Notes: generated by a model from the sequence alone, not told the origin. A stretch of DNA of 64,000 nt from an uncultured Schlesneria sp. (GCA_903858935.1 CAIOKO010000003.1:1-64000); one strand, 5' to 3'; numbered from the stretch's first letter, positions 1-11,249 are shown. A program made the numbers and translations.

Positions 1-684
1 CGTCCAGACGTCGGTCTCGTTGAAACCAAACAAAGGTTCCGTCGATTGAAACAACCGCACAACATTCCCGTGGGTGACGACACATCCCTTCGGCTGGCCT
101 GTTGAACCTGACGTATAGATCACATACGCCGCATCGTCGCTCGATACGTTTACCGGCAATAATGAGGTCTTCGAATGGTCCGGCAACTTCGGGGAGTCAG
201 TGATCGAAATCAAATTCAGCCTGGATTCGTCGCGGTGAAAAGACGATCGTGTCTCTTCATCGCAAATGATGGTTTCGATCCCGGCGTCTCGGACCATGAA
301 TTCCAGCCGCTCGATAGGATACTCAGGATCAAGGGGTACGTACGCGGCTCCTGCTTTCAGGATTCCTAGAATCCCACTAACAATGTCCGGCGATCTCTGC
401 AGACAGATCCTGACTCGAGATTCGCGACTGACCTGGGCGGCAAGCAGGCGATGTGCCAAAACATCAGAAATGGCATCCAATTGAAAATAACTGAGTTCCT
501 GATTTCCGAATGAAATCGCGATGCTGTCAGGTGTCCTCCGGGATTGATCCTGAAACCATTGATTGATTGATGTCACCATAGAACCCGATACGATCCCGCT
601 TCTATTGCCAATGTCTTGGACATGGGTGACGAGTGCAAATCCAACAGGAGCCAAAATTGGATCTTCTGCACTTGAACTCGTCAT
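1..684 (-). CDS. Adenylation-domain protein (NRPS-type), 3' part beyond the left edge
   Basis: This reading frame enters the window with its first 228 codons and has no stop before base 1. The translation is the N-terminal half of an AMP-binding adenylation domain, which activates an amino or aryl acid as an acyl-adenylate for a carrier protein. Visible core motifs are LKAGAAYVPLDPEYP (A2 region, about residues 121-135) and YVIYTSGSTGQPKG (A3 phosphate-binding loop, about 180-193), followed by VVTHGNVVRLF. The start ATG at 684 is the first in frame and has no clear Shine-Dalgarno; an ATG at 579 is an alternative. There is no condensation domain in front, so it is a stand-alone A domain or a second NRPS starting with A. 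The specificity-pocket residues lie outside the window. It has the same orientation as the NRPS at 2262-8153, but a terminator-like hairpin separates them. Confidence 0.88.
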   Translation of the reverse strand, partial: MTSSSAEDPILAPVGFALVTHVQDIGNRSGIVSGSMVTSINQWFQDQSRRTPDSIAISFGNQELSYFQLDAISDVLAHRLLAAQVSRESRVRICLQRSPDIVSGILGILKAGAAYVPLDPEYPIERLEFMVRDAGIETIICDEETRSSFHRDESRLNLISITDSPKLPDHSKTSLLPVNVSSDDAAYVIYTSGSTGQPKGCVVTHGNVVRLFQSTEPLFGFNETDVWT

Positions 685-1348
685 TGTAGATGATCAAGGA
701 CCGATTCTATTTTGATATCCGTGTTAATTTCCAAAAAATCGATCCGATGAGTGACAGATTTGGCGGCGCCGTGTTTGATTTGACGCTGCTTCGTTCGAGC
801 GCAACCTTTAAAAACTCAAGTTTGTTTGCTTAATGCGTTTTAAAGCAAATTTGAGCTCGAATTATTGATAAGACCGAATCCAAGTCTTTGAAGCGAGTCA
901 TTCGTTGCGACCTTCAGGTTTTCAGATAGACAATTCGGGTCAGTCCATTCAGATTCACTTGACTACGATAGAAAGCTTTTTTTCGAAACGTGTCAGGCAT
1001 TTGTGGCACACGGAATACAGGGCTTGGAAACCATGAAAACTATCGGTTCTTTATTGTAAAAAACACTGAATGTAAGATCAAGTAATTGTACGTTTGAACA
1101 GTTTTTGGCTGGTCGAATCCTTTTAGAGGCGAGCTCAAGTTTAACTCGCAGAAAAGGTTGACTGGTTCAATTGACCGAGTCGGTTTTCGTTCGTGACGCA
1201 TGGTCATTTGTCTGGACCGGATTTTTCCCCTTAAGTCGCAATGGGAGGCTTTTTTATGCAAGGCGATGCGAATCTCGGATTCCGCAATGGCCAGTCTCAG
1301 TGAATGCATGCTTGATTGTTTATTGCGTCGAAACCGGATTTGCAAAAA
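685..1348. other. Intergenic region without a convincing gene
   Basis: These 664 bases lie between the suppressor-of-fused-like gene and the partial adenylation gene. Short open frames here have atypical composition and no ribosome-binding sites. The one structured element is the terminator-like hairpin at 810-855. The promoter of the 684 gene should lie in the left part. Confidence 0.5.
810..855 (-). terminator. Probable rho-independent terminator (minus strand)
   Basis: Read on the minus strand, CTCAAATTTG (855-846) pairs with CAAACTTGAG (824-815) with one G-T wobble, and five T residues (814-810) follow directly. An inner TTTGCTT/AAGCAAA pairing is possible. The stem is A/T-rich and the loop long, so strength is uncertain. 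It lies about 490 nt after the 1349 stop and 125 nt before the 684 start, so it would separate the two units. Confidence 0.4.
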
Positions 1349-2038
1349 TCAGACAACAGCCGATCGGTCCATGTCAGAATAGGGATAGACGCCTGCCTTC
1401 TTCAATTTTGCAATCAGCTTCTCACCGCCGTTCTTCCTAGCGAAATCCATTTCGGACCTGTGTATTTCCATCACGAGCAGCAGGCCAAATTCTGAGTGGT
1501 CTTCATCCGATCCATAAGCGTCGAAAATCAGGCACTTGCCCCCAATTCTCTCGAAATCCTCGGGGAACTCACAGGTTTCGTGGGGGTTAAGAGTTGCCTG
1601 AGCGCTGTATGACGCGATGCTGTTCAAAATTGCATTGATCGACCCATGCACCTGGCCAAATGCGGTTGATTCGTTTTGGGCGTCGTCGAGTGAAATGGGA
1701 AGGCGAGTGAACATTACCAGTTCGTAGAAGTCAAACACGTCGTTTGACGATCCTTCGCCGGGAATCTCACTGAGCTCTTTGGTGGCGACGGCAGTCCCTT
1801 CGATCCCGTTGGGGAAGTAGTAAAGATCAAGTCCACCCCCGATCGCATAAGGGATAATCGCGTGCATCACCATGTTGTGTTCTTCACCGAGAATGCCGAC
1901 CATCAAGGCACTCTTCTGGTCGTACCATTCCTGGGCAGCGATTTCATCCTGATCTTCTTGTTCATCTTGTTCGTCGTTCATGGCAGCGACTTTTTCAGCT
2001 TCGATAACAAATGGATTTCTAACATTGTGGACAATCAT
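1349..2038 (-). CDS. Suppressor-of-fused (SUFU)-like domain protein
   Basis: The product is 229 residues from the ATG at 2038. The central and C-terminal parts contain GGGLDLYYFPNG, TKELSEIPGEGSSNDVFDFY, ELVMFTR, FGLLLVMEIHRSEMDFAR and a terminal YPYSDMDR segment. I recognise this pattern from bacterial proteins annotated with a suppressor-of-fused domain. The N-terminus has an acidic stretch (NDEQDEQEDQDE). There is no signal peptide or membrane segment, so it should be cytoplasmic. Bacterial members have no settled biochemical role; some sit in immunity or toxin-antitoxin settings. The open frame extends to 2206, but the first 56 residues look non-coding; a start at 1981 is also possible. 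It lies 223 nt downstream of the NRPS stop, same strand. The family call is from memory of motifs. Confidence 0.6.
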   Translation of the reverse strand: MIVHNVRNPFVIEAEKVAAMNDEQDEQEDQDEIAAQEWYDQKSALMVGILGEEHNMVMHAIIPYAIGGGLDLYYFPNGIEGTAVATKELSEIPGEGSSNDVFDFYELVMFTRLPISLDDAQNESTAFGQVHGSINAILNSIASYSAQATLNPHETCEFPEDFERIGGKCLIFDAYGSDEDHSEFGLLLVMEIHRSEMDFARKNGGEKLIAKLKKAGVYPYSDMDRSAVV

Positions 2039-2261
2039 AACGGGTTCCCGGATTGATCCAATCTTAATCGATGATAGAACAATTACCCAGTTTGTGAGAC
2101 CAGGGCGACACGAAAGGCTGGGGCTGACAGGGCGTATGGGATCTGTCTGTGCTGTAGAGCTGAATCGCGCGCCGTGAACCAGGTGGTGGCTGGAAAAGAA
2201 GCGCAATCGCGTGAAATGACTTGTCCGCTGCTAGTTCAAAAACGGAGGTAAGTTGGATCGC

Positions 2262-5200
2262 TTAGCGATCAATTAACTTCAGTGCGATCCTCATCCATAC
2301 CATACTGTTCTGCGGAGCGGCCATACTGTAGTGGTCCATATGCTCAGGCGTTTCGTGGATCTGAAGTGAATTCTTTGCGATTTGTTCCAATAGTTCGAAG
2401 CTTCCCTGGTTATAGTGCCGCGTTTTTATGAGATGCACTTCTTTGGTCGTCGAGACTGGAAATCGAAATTTGCTGACGTTCCCTAAGAAGAACGGCTCCA
2501 TATAATCCCAGCGATTTTCAACAGTCACGTTTTGATCTGTTGACTTCCGTGAGTTGATGATCAGATTCTTAACTTTTCCGATGGTTGTTTTGTAAAATGC
2601 CCGTGACAATTCTCGGAAGTTTTGCGAATGATCGCGGTTCTTGAACTCTTTAAGTTTTCGCGCAGCCTTTTTAATGATCGGTTCATTTCGGCTTGACCAC
2701 AGTGTTGGTTCCAGCAGGATTAATTTGACATCATACTTTTCCGCCTGCATGAGTTGCTGGGCGACTTCAATTGCCACTGCGCCGCCATACGAATGACCGC
2801 AGAGCAAAATTGTTCCGGAGGGGATTTCGCGGGACAGTTCCTGCGCATGGATTGCGGCTTGATGCGGGAGATCAATGTGTTTAGGTGGCCAGACATGCAG
2901 GCCATCCATCTTCAGCCACCAGACGGTGATTTCGGGTGGAAGCATCTCGAGGGGAACTCGTAGTTTGGCGCCAACAATCACGAGATGTGTATTGCCATTG
3001 GCAGGGCGAATTGATTCGAGGTATTGCCCATAATTGGAAACCTCCGCAGTCTGATCAGAATCTGACAGAGACTCTGCCAATTCTGCCACGGTCGCGTGTC
3101 GAAACAGATCTGCGACCTTGATCGTGATTCCCGACAATGATTTGATTTCATCGACGACGCGGACCGCCAGTAGTGAATGCCCGCCGAGTTCGAAGAAATT
3201 GTCGTGAACGCTGACCTGTTTAATTCCCAGGACGCTGCTCCATGCACTGGCGAGCATTTCTTCCAGGGTGTTTCGGGGCGACACGAAATCCTGTTCGCGA
3301 TCGTGCCACGTGATATCGGGTCGCGGCAAGACCCTTTTGTCGACTTTGCCGTTGGCGGTCAGTGGCAGATCATCGAGTGTGACCAAAGCCGTTGGGATCA
3401 TGTAGTCGGGAAGCTTATCGTGCAGATATTTTCGAAGTTCGTTGACGAAAGTCGCTGGTTGATTCTGATGAGTGGCAATGTAACCGACGAGTCGTTTATC
3501 GCCCGGTCGATCTTCGCGCAGCACCACGACCGCCTGCCTGACCGTGGGGTGACGTAACAGTACTGCTTCGATTTCACCTGTCTCGATCCGGAAGCCGCGG
3601 AGTTTGATCTGTTGATCGCGCCGTCCGAGAAACTCGATCGTGCCGTCGTCTCGCCAGTGGACGAGATCACCTGTGCGGTACATCCGAGGATTGGTCTGGT
3701 CGCTGAACGGATCGGGTAAGAACTTTTCCGCCGTCAATTCAGGCTGATTGAGATAACCCCGTGCCAGGCCATCTCCGCCGAGATACAGTTCGCCGGTAAC
3801 GCCGATGGGGACAGGTTCAAGGATTGCATCCAGGACATAGGCGGTCGTATTGGAAATGGGCCGACCGATCGGGATCGACGGGCAATCCTCTGGAATCATC
3901 GACGGTAAGCGATGGCAGCAGGCGAACGTGGTACTTTCGGTCGGACCGTACCCATTGATCAGTTGCGTCTGGCTGCCGAGAACCTGCTGGGCTCGGCGAA
4001 TGTGCGATACCGAGAGGGCTTCGCCCCCGACGAGTAGTTGCTCGATGCCTTCAAGAACGGTGAGATGTCCGTCCGCGAGTGTGTTGAATAGCGAAGACGT
4101 CAGCCATAACGTGCGGACGTGTTTCTGACGGAGCAGTTGTTGTAATTCTTCTGGCTCGGGGAATTGAACGGGTGCCAGTACGCAGCGTCCCCCATGCAGT
4201 AGCGGCCCCCAGATCTCGAAGGTCGAGGCATCGAATGAAAGGACCGCCAGTTGCAGCACTGACTGCGTCTCGTCCAGCTGGGCATAGTCCGCTCCGCAAA
4301 CCAGTCGCACAATCCCGCGATGCAGAACTTCTACCCCTTTGGGGGTTCCTGTCGAACCCGATGTGTAGATCACATAGGCCGAGCTTTCTGACGACTGTTT
4401 GAGGTTTAAATTGCCGTCGGGCTCAATGTTGAAATTGGGCTCGTTGCTTAAGCCAGAGTGATCGGCATCGAGCACGATCAATTGTAGGTCAGCATTCTGC
4501 CATCGGCTCACGAGATGTCGTTGTGTCAGAATCGAAGTGATTCCGGTGTCGGCAGCGAGGAAGTTGAGTCGTTCGGCGGGATAATGCGGATCAAGAGGAA
4601 CATAAGTGCCCCCTGCCTTCAGAATCGCCAGCAGGCCGATGATCATTTCGAACGATCGTTCAGCACAAATCCCCACGCGAGTTTCCAGGCCAATTCCTGA
4701 CTTTTGCAGGTAATGAGCAAGTTGATTGGCACGTGCGTTGAGTTCGCCGTAAGTCAGCGACTGGTCTTCGAACTCAACCGCGACGGCCAGCGGCGTCCGC
4801 TGTACCTGTTCTTCGAACAATTGATGCACGCAGGTGTCACGAGGGTAATCTCGCTGGGTCTGGTTCCATTCCACAAGGATTCGATGCCGTTCCTGTTGCC
4901 CCATCAACTTCAGTCGGCCAATTGGTGCGTCGGTTTCTTTGGCGATCGACCGCAGTAACTCGGTGAAATGGTCAGCCATGCGGGCCACTTCGTCGGGGCT
5001 TAATAGGTCGGTGGCATATTCCCATCGGCAGATCCACTGATCGCCCGTCGCTTGAATATCGAGTGTCAGATCGTTCTTGCTGGTTCCCGTCGGGGCTGAT
5101 AACGGTCGACCAATCGCATCGCCGAATGCCAATTTTTCGATTGATTCTTCCATCAGGACAAACATCACCTGGTAGACGGGGTTCCGCCCCGGTTCTCGTT

Positions 5201-8153
5201 GTTTGACCGCCAGCTCAACCATCTGCTCGAACGGCAGGTCGGCATGGGAAAATGCGCTCCAGATTGTTTGGTGGACCTGGCGAAGAACCTCCCGAAAGCT
5301 GGTCTCCGCTTCCAGACACGAACGGATCGGCAACATATTCAAAAAATAGCCGATCAACGATTGCACTTCGGGGCGTTCACGGTCGGCCAGAGGTGTTCCA
5401 ACGATGATGTCTGTTTGTCCTGTATACCGATAAAGCCAGACCTGGAAGCTGGCCAGCAGTACCGAGAACACAGTCATCTCTTCATCACGAGCCAATTGCC
5501 GAAGTCCCATGACGACCTGTTGGTCAAGAGGGAATTCGTATCTGGCACCCTGCCCCGTCGGCTGCAGTGGTCGAATCTTATCGGACGGAAGTTCGAGTGC
5601 CGGCGGCAAATCGGCGAGCTGATTTTTCCAATACGAGAGGAGTTGCTCGCGATGATTGCCAGTCAGCCTCTGACGTTGCCAATGGGAATAATCTACATAC
5701 TGAATCGGTAAGTCTGGTAGATCGGCCCGTTCCAGGTCCGCTCCACAAGAATAAAGTGCAGCAAGTTCTTGCGAGAATAACCGGAGCGACCATTCGTCAA
5801 TGATGCTGTGATGGAACGTGACGACCAACGCCCGGTCGTCGTCAGCGAGATCAATCAACAGCACCCGCCATAACGGAGCCTTACCAAGATCGAACGGTCG
5901 ACGGACTTCTTCCAAAAGCCGTTCATTGAGAATTGATTCTCTGATACTGGACGATTCGCCGCGCAGACTCAGCTCGCGCCAGGGCAACGACAGATCTGCC
6001 GAGTCTATGACCTGTTGAATCAGCGTTTCATCTTGTTTCACCAAAGCCAGACGCAACGATTCGTGACGACAAAACGTCGCCTGCAAGGCGCGGATTAATT
6101 TTTCTTGATCGACAGACCCTGAAATGCGATAGGCGAGGGGTTCGTTGTAGGTGGCAGGGTCTGGCACGATCGAATGGACGAGCCACAAGCCGGATTGGCC
6201 GAAAGAGGCCTTCAATGGAATCTGTCGGTCCGCAGGTTGAATTAGAGAAGTTGTCGCTAAGGTGTCAGTTGCACCGTCCAGCTTGACCACCAGTTTTTCA
6301 ATGGTGGGATATTCAAAGACCCAGCGCAATGGGACCGTATGACCGCATTGCTCGCTGATTCGCGATGCGATCACAATCGCTTTTAATGAGTGGCCTCCTA
6401 AATCAAGAAAACTCTCATTGCGACCGACACGTTCCAGGCCTAAGACCGACTGCCAGATTTCGGCAATCACACGCTCGCGATCATTGATCGGTGCGACGTA
6501 ATCTTTCGCCTCGATCAACTCAACGCCACCCAAGACGTCAATCTGCGACGTCATGAGGGCTTTTCGATCAAGCTTTCCATTCGTGGTGAGCGGTAATGCG
6601 TCCATCACAACAAACTGCGATGGGACCATGTAATCTGGCAATTTGATCGTCAGTTCTGACCTGAGCCGCGCTACTGACAATCTCGTTCCGTTTGCCGGTA
6701 CGACAAAAGCGACAAGCACCAAGTCGTCACTATCTGCTTCTGCGTGACTCTCTTTCCTGCGCGCGACGACGGCACTTTCAGCGATGTCTTTGACGTCATC
6801 CAGCGTCGATTCAATCTCGCCTAGTTCGACTCGATATCCACGAATTTTCACCTGGTGATCGGACCGCCCAAGATATTCGAGTTGACCGTCGGGCCTCCAG
6901 CGTGCCAGGTCTCCTGTGCGATAGATCCGACCGCCGTATTCCCGTGTGAATGGATTCGTCAGAAATCGTTCAGCAGTCAGATCGGGGCGTTTCCAATACC
7001 CACGCGCGACACCGGCACCGCCGATCCACATATCTCCAAGTGTTCCCAACGGCACTGGATTTAGCCGCTCATCCAATACGTAAACCTGTGTGTTCGCGAT
7101 GGGTCGTCCGATCGTCGCCGGTTGGTGAGGTTCACGTCTGGCCCAGGTCGAATATGTCGTCGTTTCGGAAGGCCCATACAGATCATTCACCGATCGAATC
7201 GATGGGTGGTCATATAACGCATCGACCAAAGCTGGGGAGAGTGGTTCTCCGGCGAGATTGACTGTGATGACAGATGTTGGCAGAGCCTGGGCTTTCAGAA
7301 GTGCGTTGGCCACTGATGGAACTGTATTTAATAAGGTCACTTCCTCTCGCGATTCGCAAGTGATCAAGTCCAATGCTTGATCAACCAGGATGACCGTTCC
7401 TCCCCAACTCAACGGCCCGAACAATTCGAATACCGAGAGGTCAAAGCAGATCGAGGTCGCCCCCAGGACTCCTGTAAGTTCTTCATCGGTAAACGATTCG
7501 CCGATCCAATGCAGAAACGAAACCGCATTCCGGTGCTCTATCGCGACCCCTTTCGGCCGACCGGTCGAGCCGGAGGTATAAATGAGATAGGCCAATTGTG
7601 TCGAAGAGGAGCTTTCGGTTAGGTCGGTCCCATCGAAACTCGTCCGGTCATCCTCCATGAAAAGGACTGAAGTCTCTTTTGCGAGTCCCTGCCGTTTGGA
7701 AACAATTTCCCGTTGAGTGATCAGGACTCGAATCTGCGAATCATGAGCGATGAATTCTAATCGATCCGCAGGGTAATTCGGGTCAAGTGGTACATAGGCC
7801 CCGCCAGCCTTGAGAATGCCAAAAAGTGCCACGAGCATTTCGCAAGAGCGATTCAGACAGACCCCCACAAGGACTTCCGGACCGACCCCTAATACTTTCA
7901 GCTCACGGGCTAATTGATTGGCTTGGGTATTGAGATCGGAGTAGGTCAGTGATTTTCCTGCGCAGAGTACGGCGCGGGCATCCGGCGATTGTTGAACCTG
8001 CTCTTCAAACAGGTGGTGCATGCATTTGTTACGAGGGTAATCGCGCTCGGTCTGGTTCCATTCCACGAGAATCTTCTGGCGTTCCTCGAGGCTCATCACC
8101 GGTGGATAAATTGAAGCTTCATGTTTCGGCACCTGACTTTGATCGACAATCAT
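2262..8153 (-). CDS. Nonribosomal peptide synthetase, A-PCP-C-A-PCP-TE
   Basis: This 1963-residue enzyme assembles and releases a short peptide. Domain order: A1 about 45-535 (YLIYTSGSTGRPKG, NDLYGPSE, YRTGDLARW, catalytic Lys527 in NGKLDR); PCP1 about 555-625 with phosphopantetheine Ser589 in LGGHSL; C about 642-1085 with HHSIIDE at 781-787; A2 about 1105-1610 (VIYTSGSTGTPKG, GYGPTE, Lys1603); PCP2 about 1625-1695, Ser1660; thioesterase about 1715-1963 with GHSYGG (Ser1788) and a late His (1938 or 1941). Aligning A1 and A2 by eye to the GrsA pocket gives DLFNNALTYK (I associate this with Ala) and DAFLLGGTFK (closest to Val). The protein begins with the C-to-A linker (ILVEWNQT) but has no first C domain, so it looks like an initiation module. 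The same linker recurs at 1092, suggesting internal duplication. The expected TE Asp is Glu (LILLEP). No epimerisation or methylation domain is present. A weak AAGG lies about 13 nt before the ATG. Confidence 0.95.
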   Translation of the reverse strand: MIVDQSQVPKHEASIYPPVMSLEERQKILVEWNQTERDYPRNKCMHHLFEEQVQQSPDARAVLCAGKSLTYSDLNTQANQLARELKVLGVGPEVLVGVCLNRSCEMLVALFGILKAGGAYVPLDPNYPADRLEFIAHDSQIRVLITQREIVSKRQGLAKETSVLFMEDDRTSFDGTDLTESSSSTQLAYLIYTSGSTGRPKGVAIEHRNAVSFLHWIGESFTDEELTGVLGATSICFDLSVFELFGPLSWGGTVILVDQALDLITCESREEVTLLNTVPSVANALLKAQALPTSVITVNLAGEPLSPALVDALYDHPSIRSVNDLYGPSETTTYSTWARREPHQPATIGRPIANTQVYVLDERLNPVPLGTLGDMWIGGAGVARGYWKRPDLTAERFLTNPFTREYGGRIYRTGDLARWRPDGQLEYLGRSDHQVKIRGYRVELGEIESTLDDVKDIAESAVVARRKESHAEADSDDLVLVAFVVPANGTRLSVARLRSELTIKLPDYMVPSQFVVMDALPLTTNGKLDRKALMTSQIDVLGGVELIEAKDYVAPINDRERVIAEIWQSVLGLERVGRNESFLDLGGHSLKAIVIASRISEQCGHTVPLRWVFEYPTIEKLVVKLDGATDTLATTSLIQPADRQIPLKASFGQSGLWLVHSIVPDPATYNEPLAYRISGSVDQEKLIRALQATFCRHESLRLALVKQDETLIQQVIDSADLSLPWRELSLRGESSSIRESILNERLLEEVRRPFDLGKAPLWRVLLIDLADDDRALVVTFHHSIIDEWSLRLFSQELAALYSCGADLERADLPDLPIQYVDYSHWQRQRLTGNHREQLLSYWKNQLADLPPALELPSDKIRPLQPTGQGARYEFPLDQQVVMGLRQLARDEEMTVFSVLLASFQVWLYRYTGQTDIIVGTPLADRERPEVQSLIGYFLNMLPIRSCLEAETSFREVLRQVHQTIWSAFSHADLPFEQMVELAVKQREPGRNPVYQVMFVLMEESIEKLAFGDAIGRPLSAPTGTSKNDLTLDIQATGDQWICRWEYATDLLSPDEVARMADHFTELLRSIAKETDAPIGRLKLMGQQERHRILVEWNQTQRDYPRDTCVHQLFEEQVQRTPLAVAVEFEDQSLTYGELNARANQLAHYLQKSGIGLETRVGICAERSFEMIIGLLAILKAGGTYVPLDPHYPAERLNFLAADTGITSILTQRHLVSRWQNADLQLIVLDADHSGLSNEPNFNIEPDGNLNLKQSSESSAYVIYTSGSTGTPKGVEVLHRGIVRLVCGADYAQLDETQSVLQLAVLSFDASTFEIWGPLLHGGRCVLAPVQFPEPEELQQLLRQKHVRTLWLTSSLFNTLADGHLTVLEGIEQLLVGGEALSVSHIRRAQQVLGSQTQLINGYGPTESTTFACCHRLPSMIPEDCPSIPIGRPISNTTAYVLDAILEPVPIGVTGELYLGGDGLARGYLNQPELTAEKFLPDPFSDQTNPRMYRTGDLVHWRDDGTIEFLGRRDQQIKLRGFRIETGEIEAVLLRHPTVRQAVVVLREDRPGDKRLVGYIATHQNQPATFVNELRKYLHDKLPDYMIPTALVTLDDLPLTANGKVDKRVLPRPDITWHDREQDFVSPRNTLEEMLASAWSSVLGIKQVSVHDNFFELGGHSLLAVRVVDEIKSLSGITIKVADLFRHATVAELAESLSDSDQTAEVSNYGQYLESIRPANGNTHLVIVGAKLRVPLEMLPPEITVWWLKMDGLHVWPPKHIDLPHQAAIHAQELSREIPSGTILLCGHSYGGAVAIEVAQQLMQAEKYDVKLILLEPTLWSSRNEPIIKKAARKLKEFKNRDHSQNFRELSRAFYKTTIGKVKNLIINSRKSTDQNVTVENRWDYMEPFFLGNVSKFRFPVSTTKEVHLIKTRHYNQGSFELLEQIAKNSLQIHETPEHMDHYSMAAPQNSMVWMRIALKLIDR

Positions 8154-8919
8154 CCATAAAACCTTATGGGAACGCTGTTACGCTGTCAGGTTTTGAAAAA
8201 AGACCACAGGCGAAACATTCTCCTTGATGAACCAATGATTTCGGTGACGCGATTCAGAAATCAAATTTCGTTTCGACTCGTGGAATTTAAAAAACAATCG
8301 CCGAGCGTCATTGATCGTCCTCCCTTTGAGTTCATACTCATTCAACAAAACATCGATTTCAACTGCAGCAGCCCCGAAACCATGAACAGATAGACCTACG
8401 GTATGAAACGTAGGTTCTGCTTTTCAAAGAATTCTCACGCGCATTTTAGTACGATCCGCCGCCGAATGCAAAAACAATCGCAAAAACTCATGGTTTTTGC
8501 ATTAATTATTGCATTAAGTATTGATACCAGTCAGTACGAAACACCGCCCCATGCCACAGGTTGTCATTTTCCAGGCCGATAAGAGTCAGCCAATTGTTCT
8601 TATAGAATAAATGGATTTTGAATTGGAGGCAAATTGTTCAGAGTTGAATGAGTGTTCGAAAAACGAAGGAAAACACAATTGGTATGTGTTTTTGTGTGCA
8701 GTGTCTGGGGTGCAGGAATTGATGATTCATCAGACGATACCGATGCGATCAGATGATGCATGACCCATTAAAACATTTTGTCAGAGCGCCAAATCGGTTA
8801 CACGCTGTTGATGTTCAGCACAGTGAGTCAATCAACTTGGTGGACGTCACAACTTCGATCAAGAAATGCAGAGATTATTCAATGCATACAGCCATTCCTG
8901 GCATTTACCGATTCAATCG
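8154..8919. other. Intergenic region upstream of the NRPS
   Basis: These 766 bases hold no convincing gene. The NRPS promoter should be here on the minus strand. The region is A/T-rich around 8440-8530 and contains the inverted repeat at 8467-8501. A 7-bp hairpin at 8394-8415 (ACCTACG/CGTAGGT) is also present. Confidence 0.5.
8467..8501. repeat. 9-bp inverted repeat, possible operator upstream of the NRPS
   Basis: TGCAAAAAC (8467-8475) and GTTTTTGCA (8493-8501) form a perfect inverted repeat with a 17-nt spacer. It is followed by two TTGCATTAA-like direct repeats. It lies about 315 nt upstream of the NRPS start, which is far for an operator, so the function is a guess. Confidence 0.35.
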
Positions 8920-9693
8920 TTACAGCGTTCGGGTCTGTCCGCCGTCCACGTCGATGATCGTACCCTGGCAATAGTCAGCACAGGGAGATGCGAGAAATGC
9001 GGCGACGTGTGCGATTTCTTCAGGAGACGCAAAGCGTGCGACCCCAAGTGATCTCGCCATTCGACCTGCGGCTTTGGCTTCATCAATCGATTGTTCGTCG
9101 GCTAAACTCTGAATCCGACTTCTGAGTCGATCCGTCATTGTTGCACCAGGGTTGATGGCGTTGACACGCACCCCCTCGATGATGCCTCGGTCGGCAAGCG
9201 CTTTTGTCAGATTCAGCAGAGCGGCATTGACCGACCCGCCAATACTGAAATCCGCACTGGCTGTCCTTCCGCCAACTCCAACGATGTTGACGATCGTTCC
9301 GTGACTAACGCGCAAATGCGGCCACGTGGCTCGACACAGTCGCATCGCTCCGAAAAACTTCAGATCGAACCCGTCGCTCCAGTCGAAGTCGGAAAGTTCG
9401 AGGAAATCACCTCGCTTTGTCGCGCCGGCGTTGTTGATCAGGATGTCGATCTGCCCGAATCGTGACAGAGTCGCTGCCACGACTGATTCCGCAGAACTCG
9501 GCTGTCGCAAATCGACTTCCTGAACCAGACATTCGGTCGCGCAGGATGCGGCGACTTGTTCGAGTTGTTCTCGCGTGCGCGCTGCCAGAACGAGCTTTGC
9601 TCCTTCGGCAGCCAAAGTGCGAACGATCGCGGCTCCGATACCCCGACTGGCACCTGTGACGATTGCGACTTTCCCGCGTAATTGTAGATCCAT
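8920..9693 (-). CDS. SDR-fold protein lacking the catalytic triad
   Basis: The product is 257 residues. The start at 9693 is chosen because GAGGG lies 8 nt upstream; a 13-codon-longer frame would overlap the previous gene. The Rossmann fold is clear: TGASRGIG at 13-20 (dinucleotide binding), NNAG at 87-90, and a C-terminal DVDGGQT. The active site is abnormal. Where classical short-chain dehydrogenases have YxxxK, this protein has GGSVN (Gly152 and Asn156), and the usual Ser about 13 residues earlier is missing from NIVGVGG. Either it belongs to a divergent SDR branch with another mechanism, or it binds nucleotide without redox catalysis. It starts 14 nt after the altronate-dehydratase stop, so the two are probably co-transcribed and it may act on a sugar acid or keto acid. 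A 12-bp palindrome GATCACGTGATC (9706-9717) spans the junction. Confidence 0.85.
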   Translation of the reverse strand: MDLQLRGKVAIVTGASRGIGAAIVRTLAAEGAKLVLAARTREQLEQVAASCATECLVQEVDLRQPSSAESVVAATLSRFGQIDILINNAGATKRGDFLELSDFDWSDGFDLKFFGAMRLCRATWPHLRVSHGTIVNIVGVGGRTASADFSIGGSVNAALLNLTKALADRGIIEGVRVNAINPGATMTDRLRSRIQSLADEQSIDEAKAAGRMARSLGVARFASPEEIAHVAAFLASPCADYCQGTIIDVDGGQTRTL

Positions 9694-9707
9694 ATTGAAA
9701 CCCTCGA

Positions 9708-11249
<1,542 letters not shown>

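Noticed and set aside
1040..1345. 101-codon minus-strand frame
   Set aside because: Composition is not protein-like, no ribosome-binding site, no motif.
5199..5711. 170-codon plus-strand frame inside the NRPS
   Set aside because: Antisense shadow of the condensation domain.
8394..8415. Hairpin ACCTACG/CGTAGGT near TCTGCTTTT as a terminator
   Set aside because: No plus-strand gene ends before it and the stem is only 7 bp.
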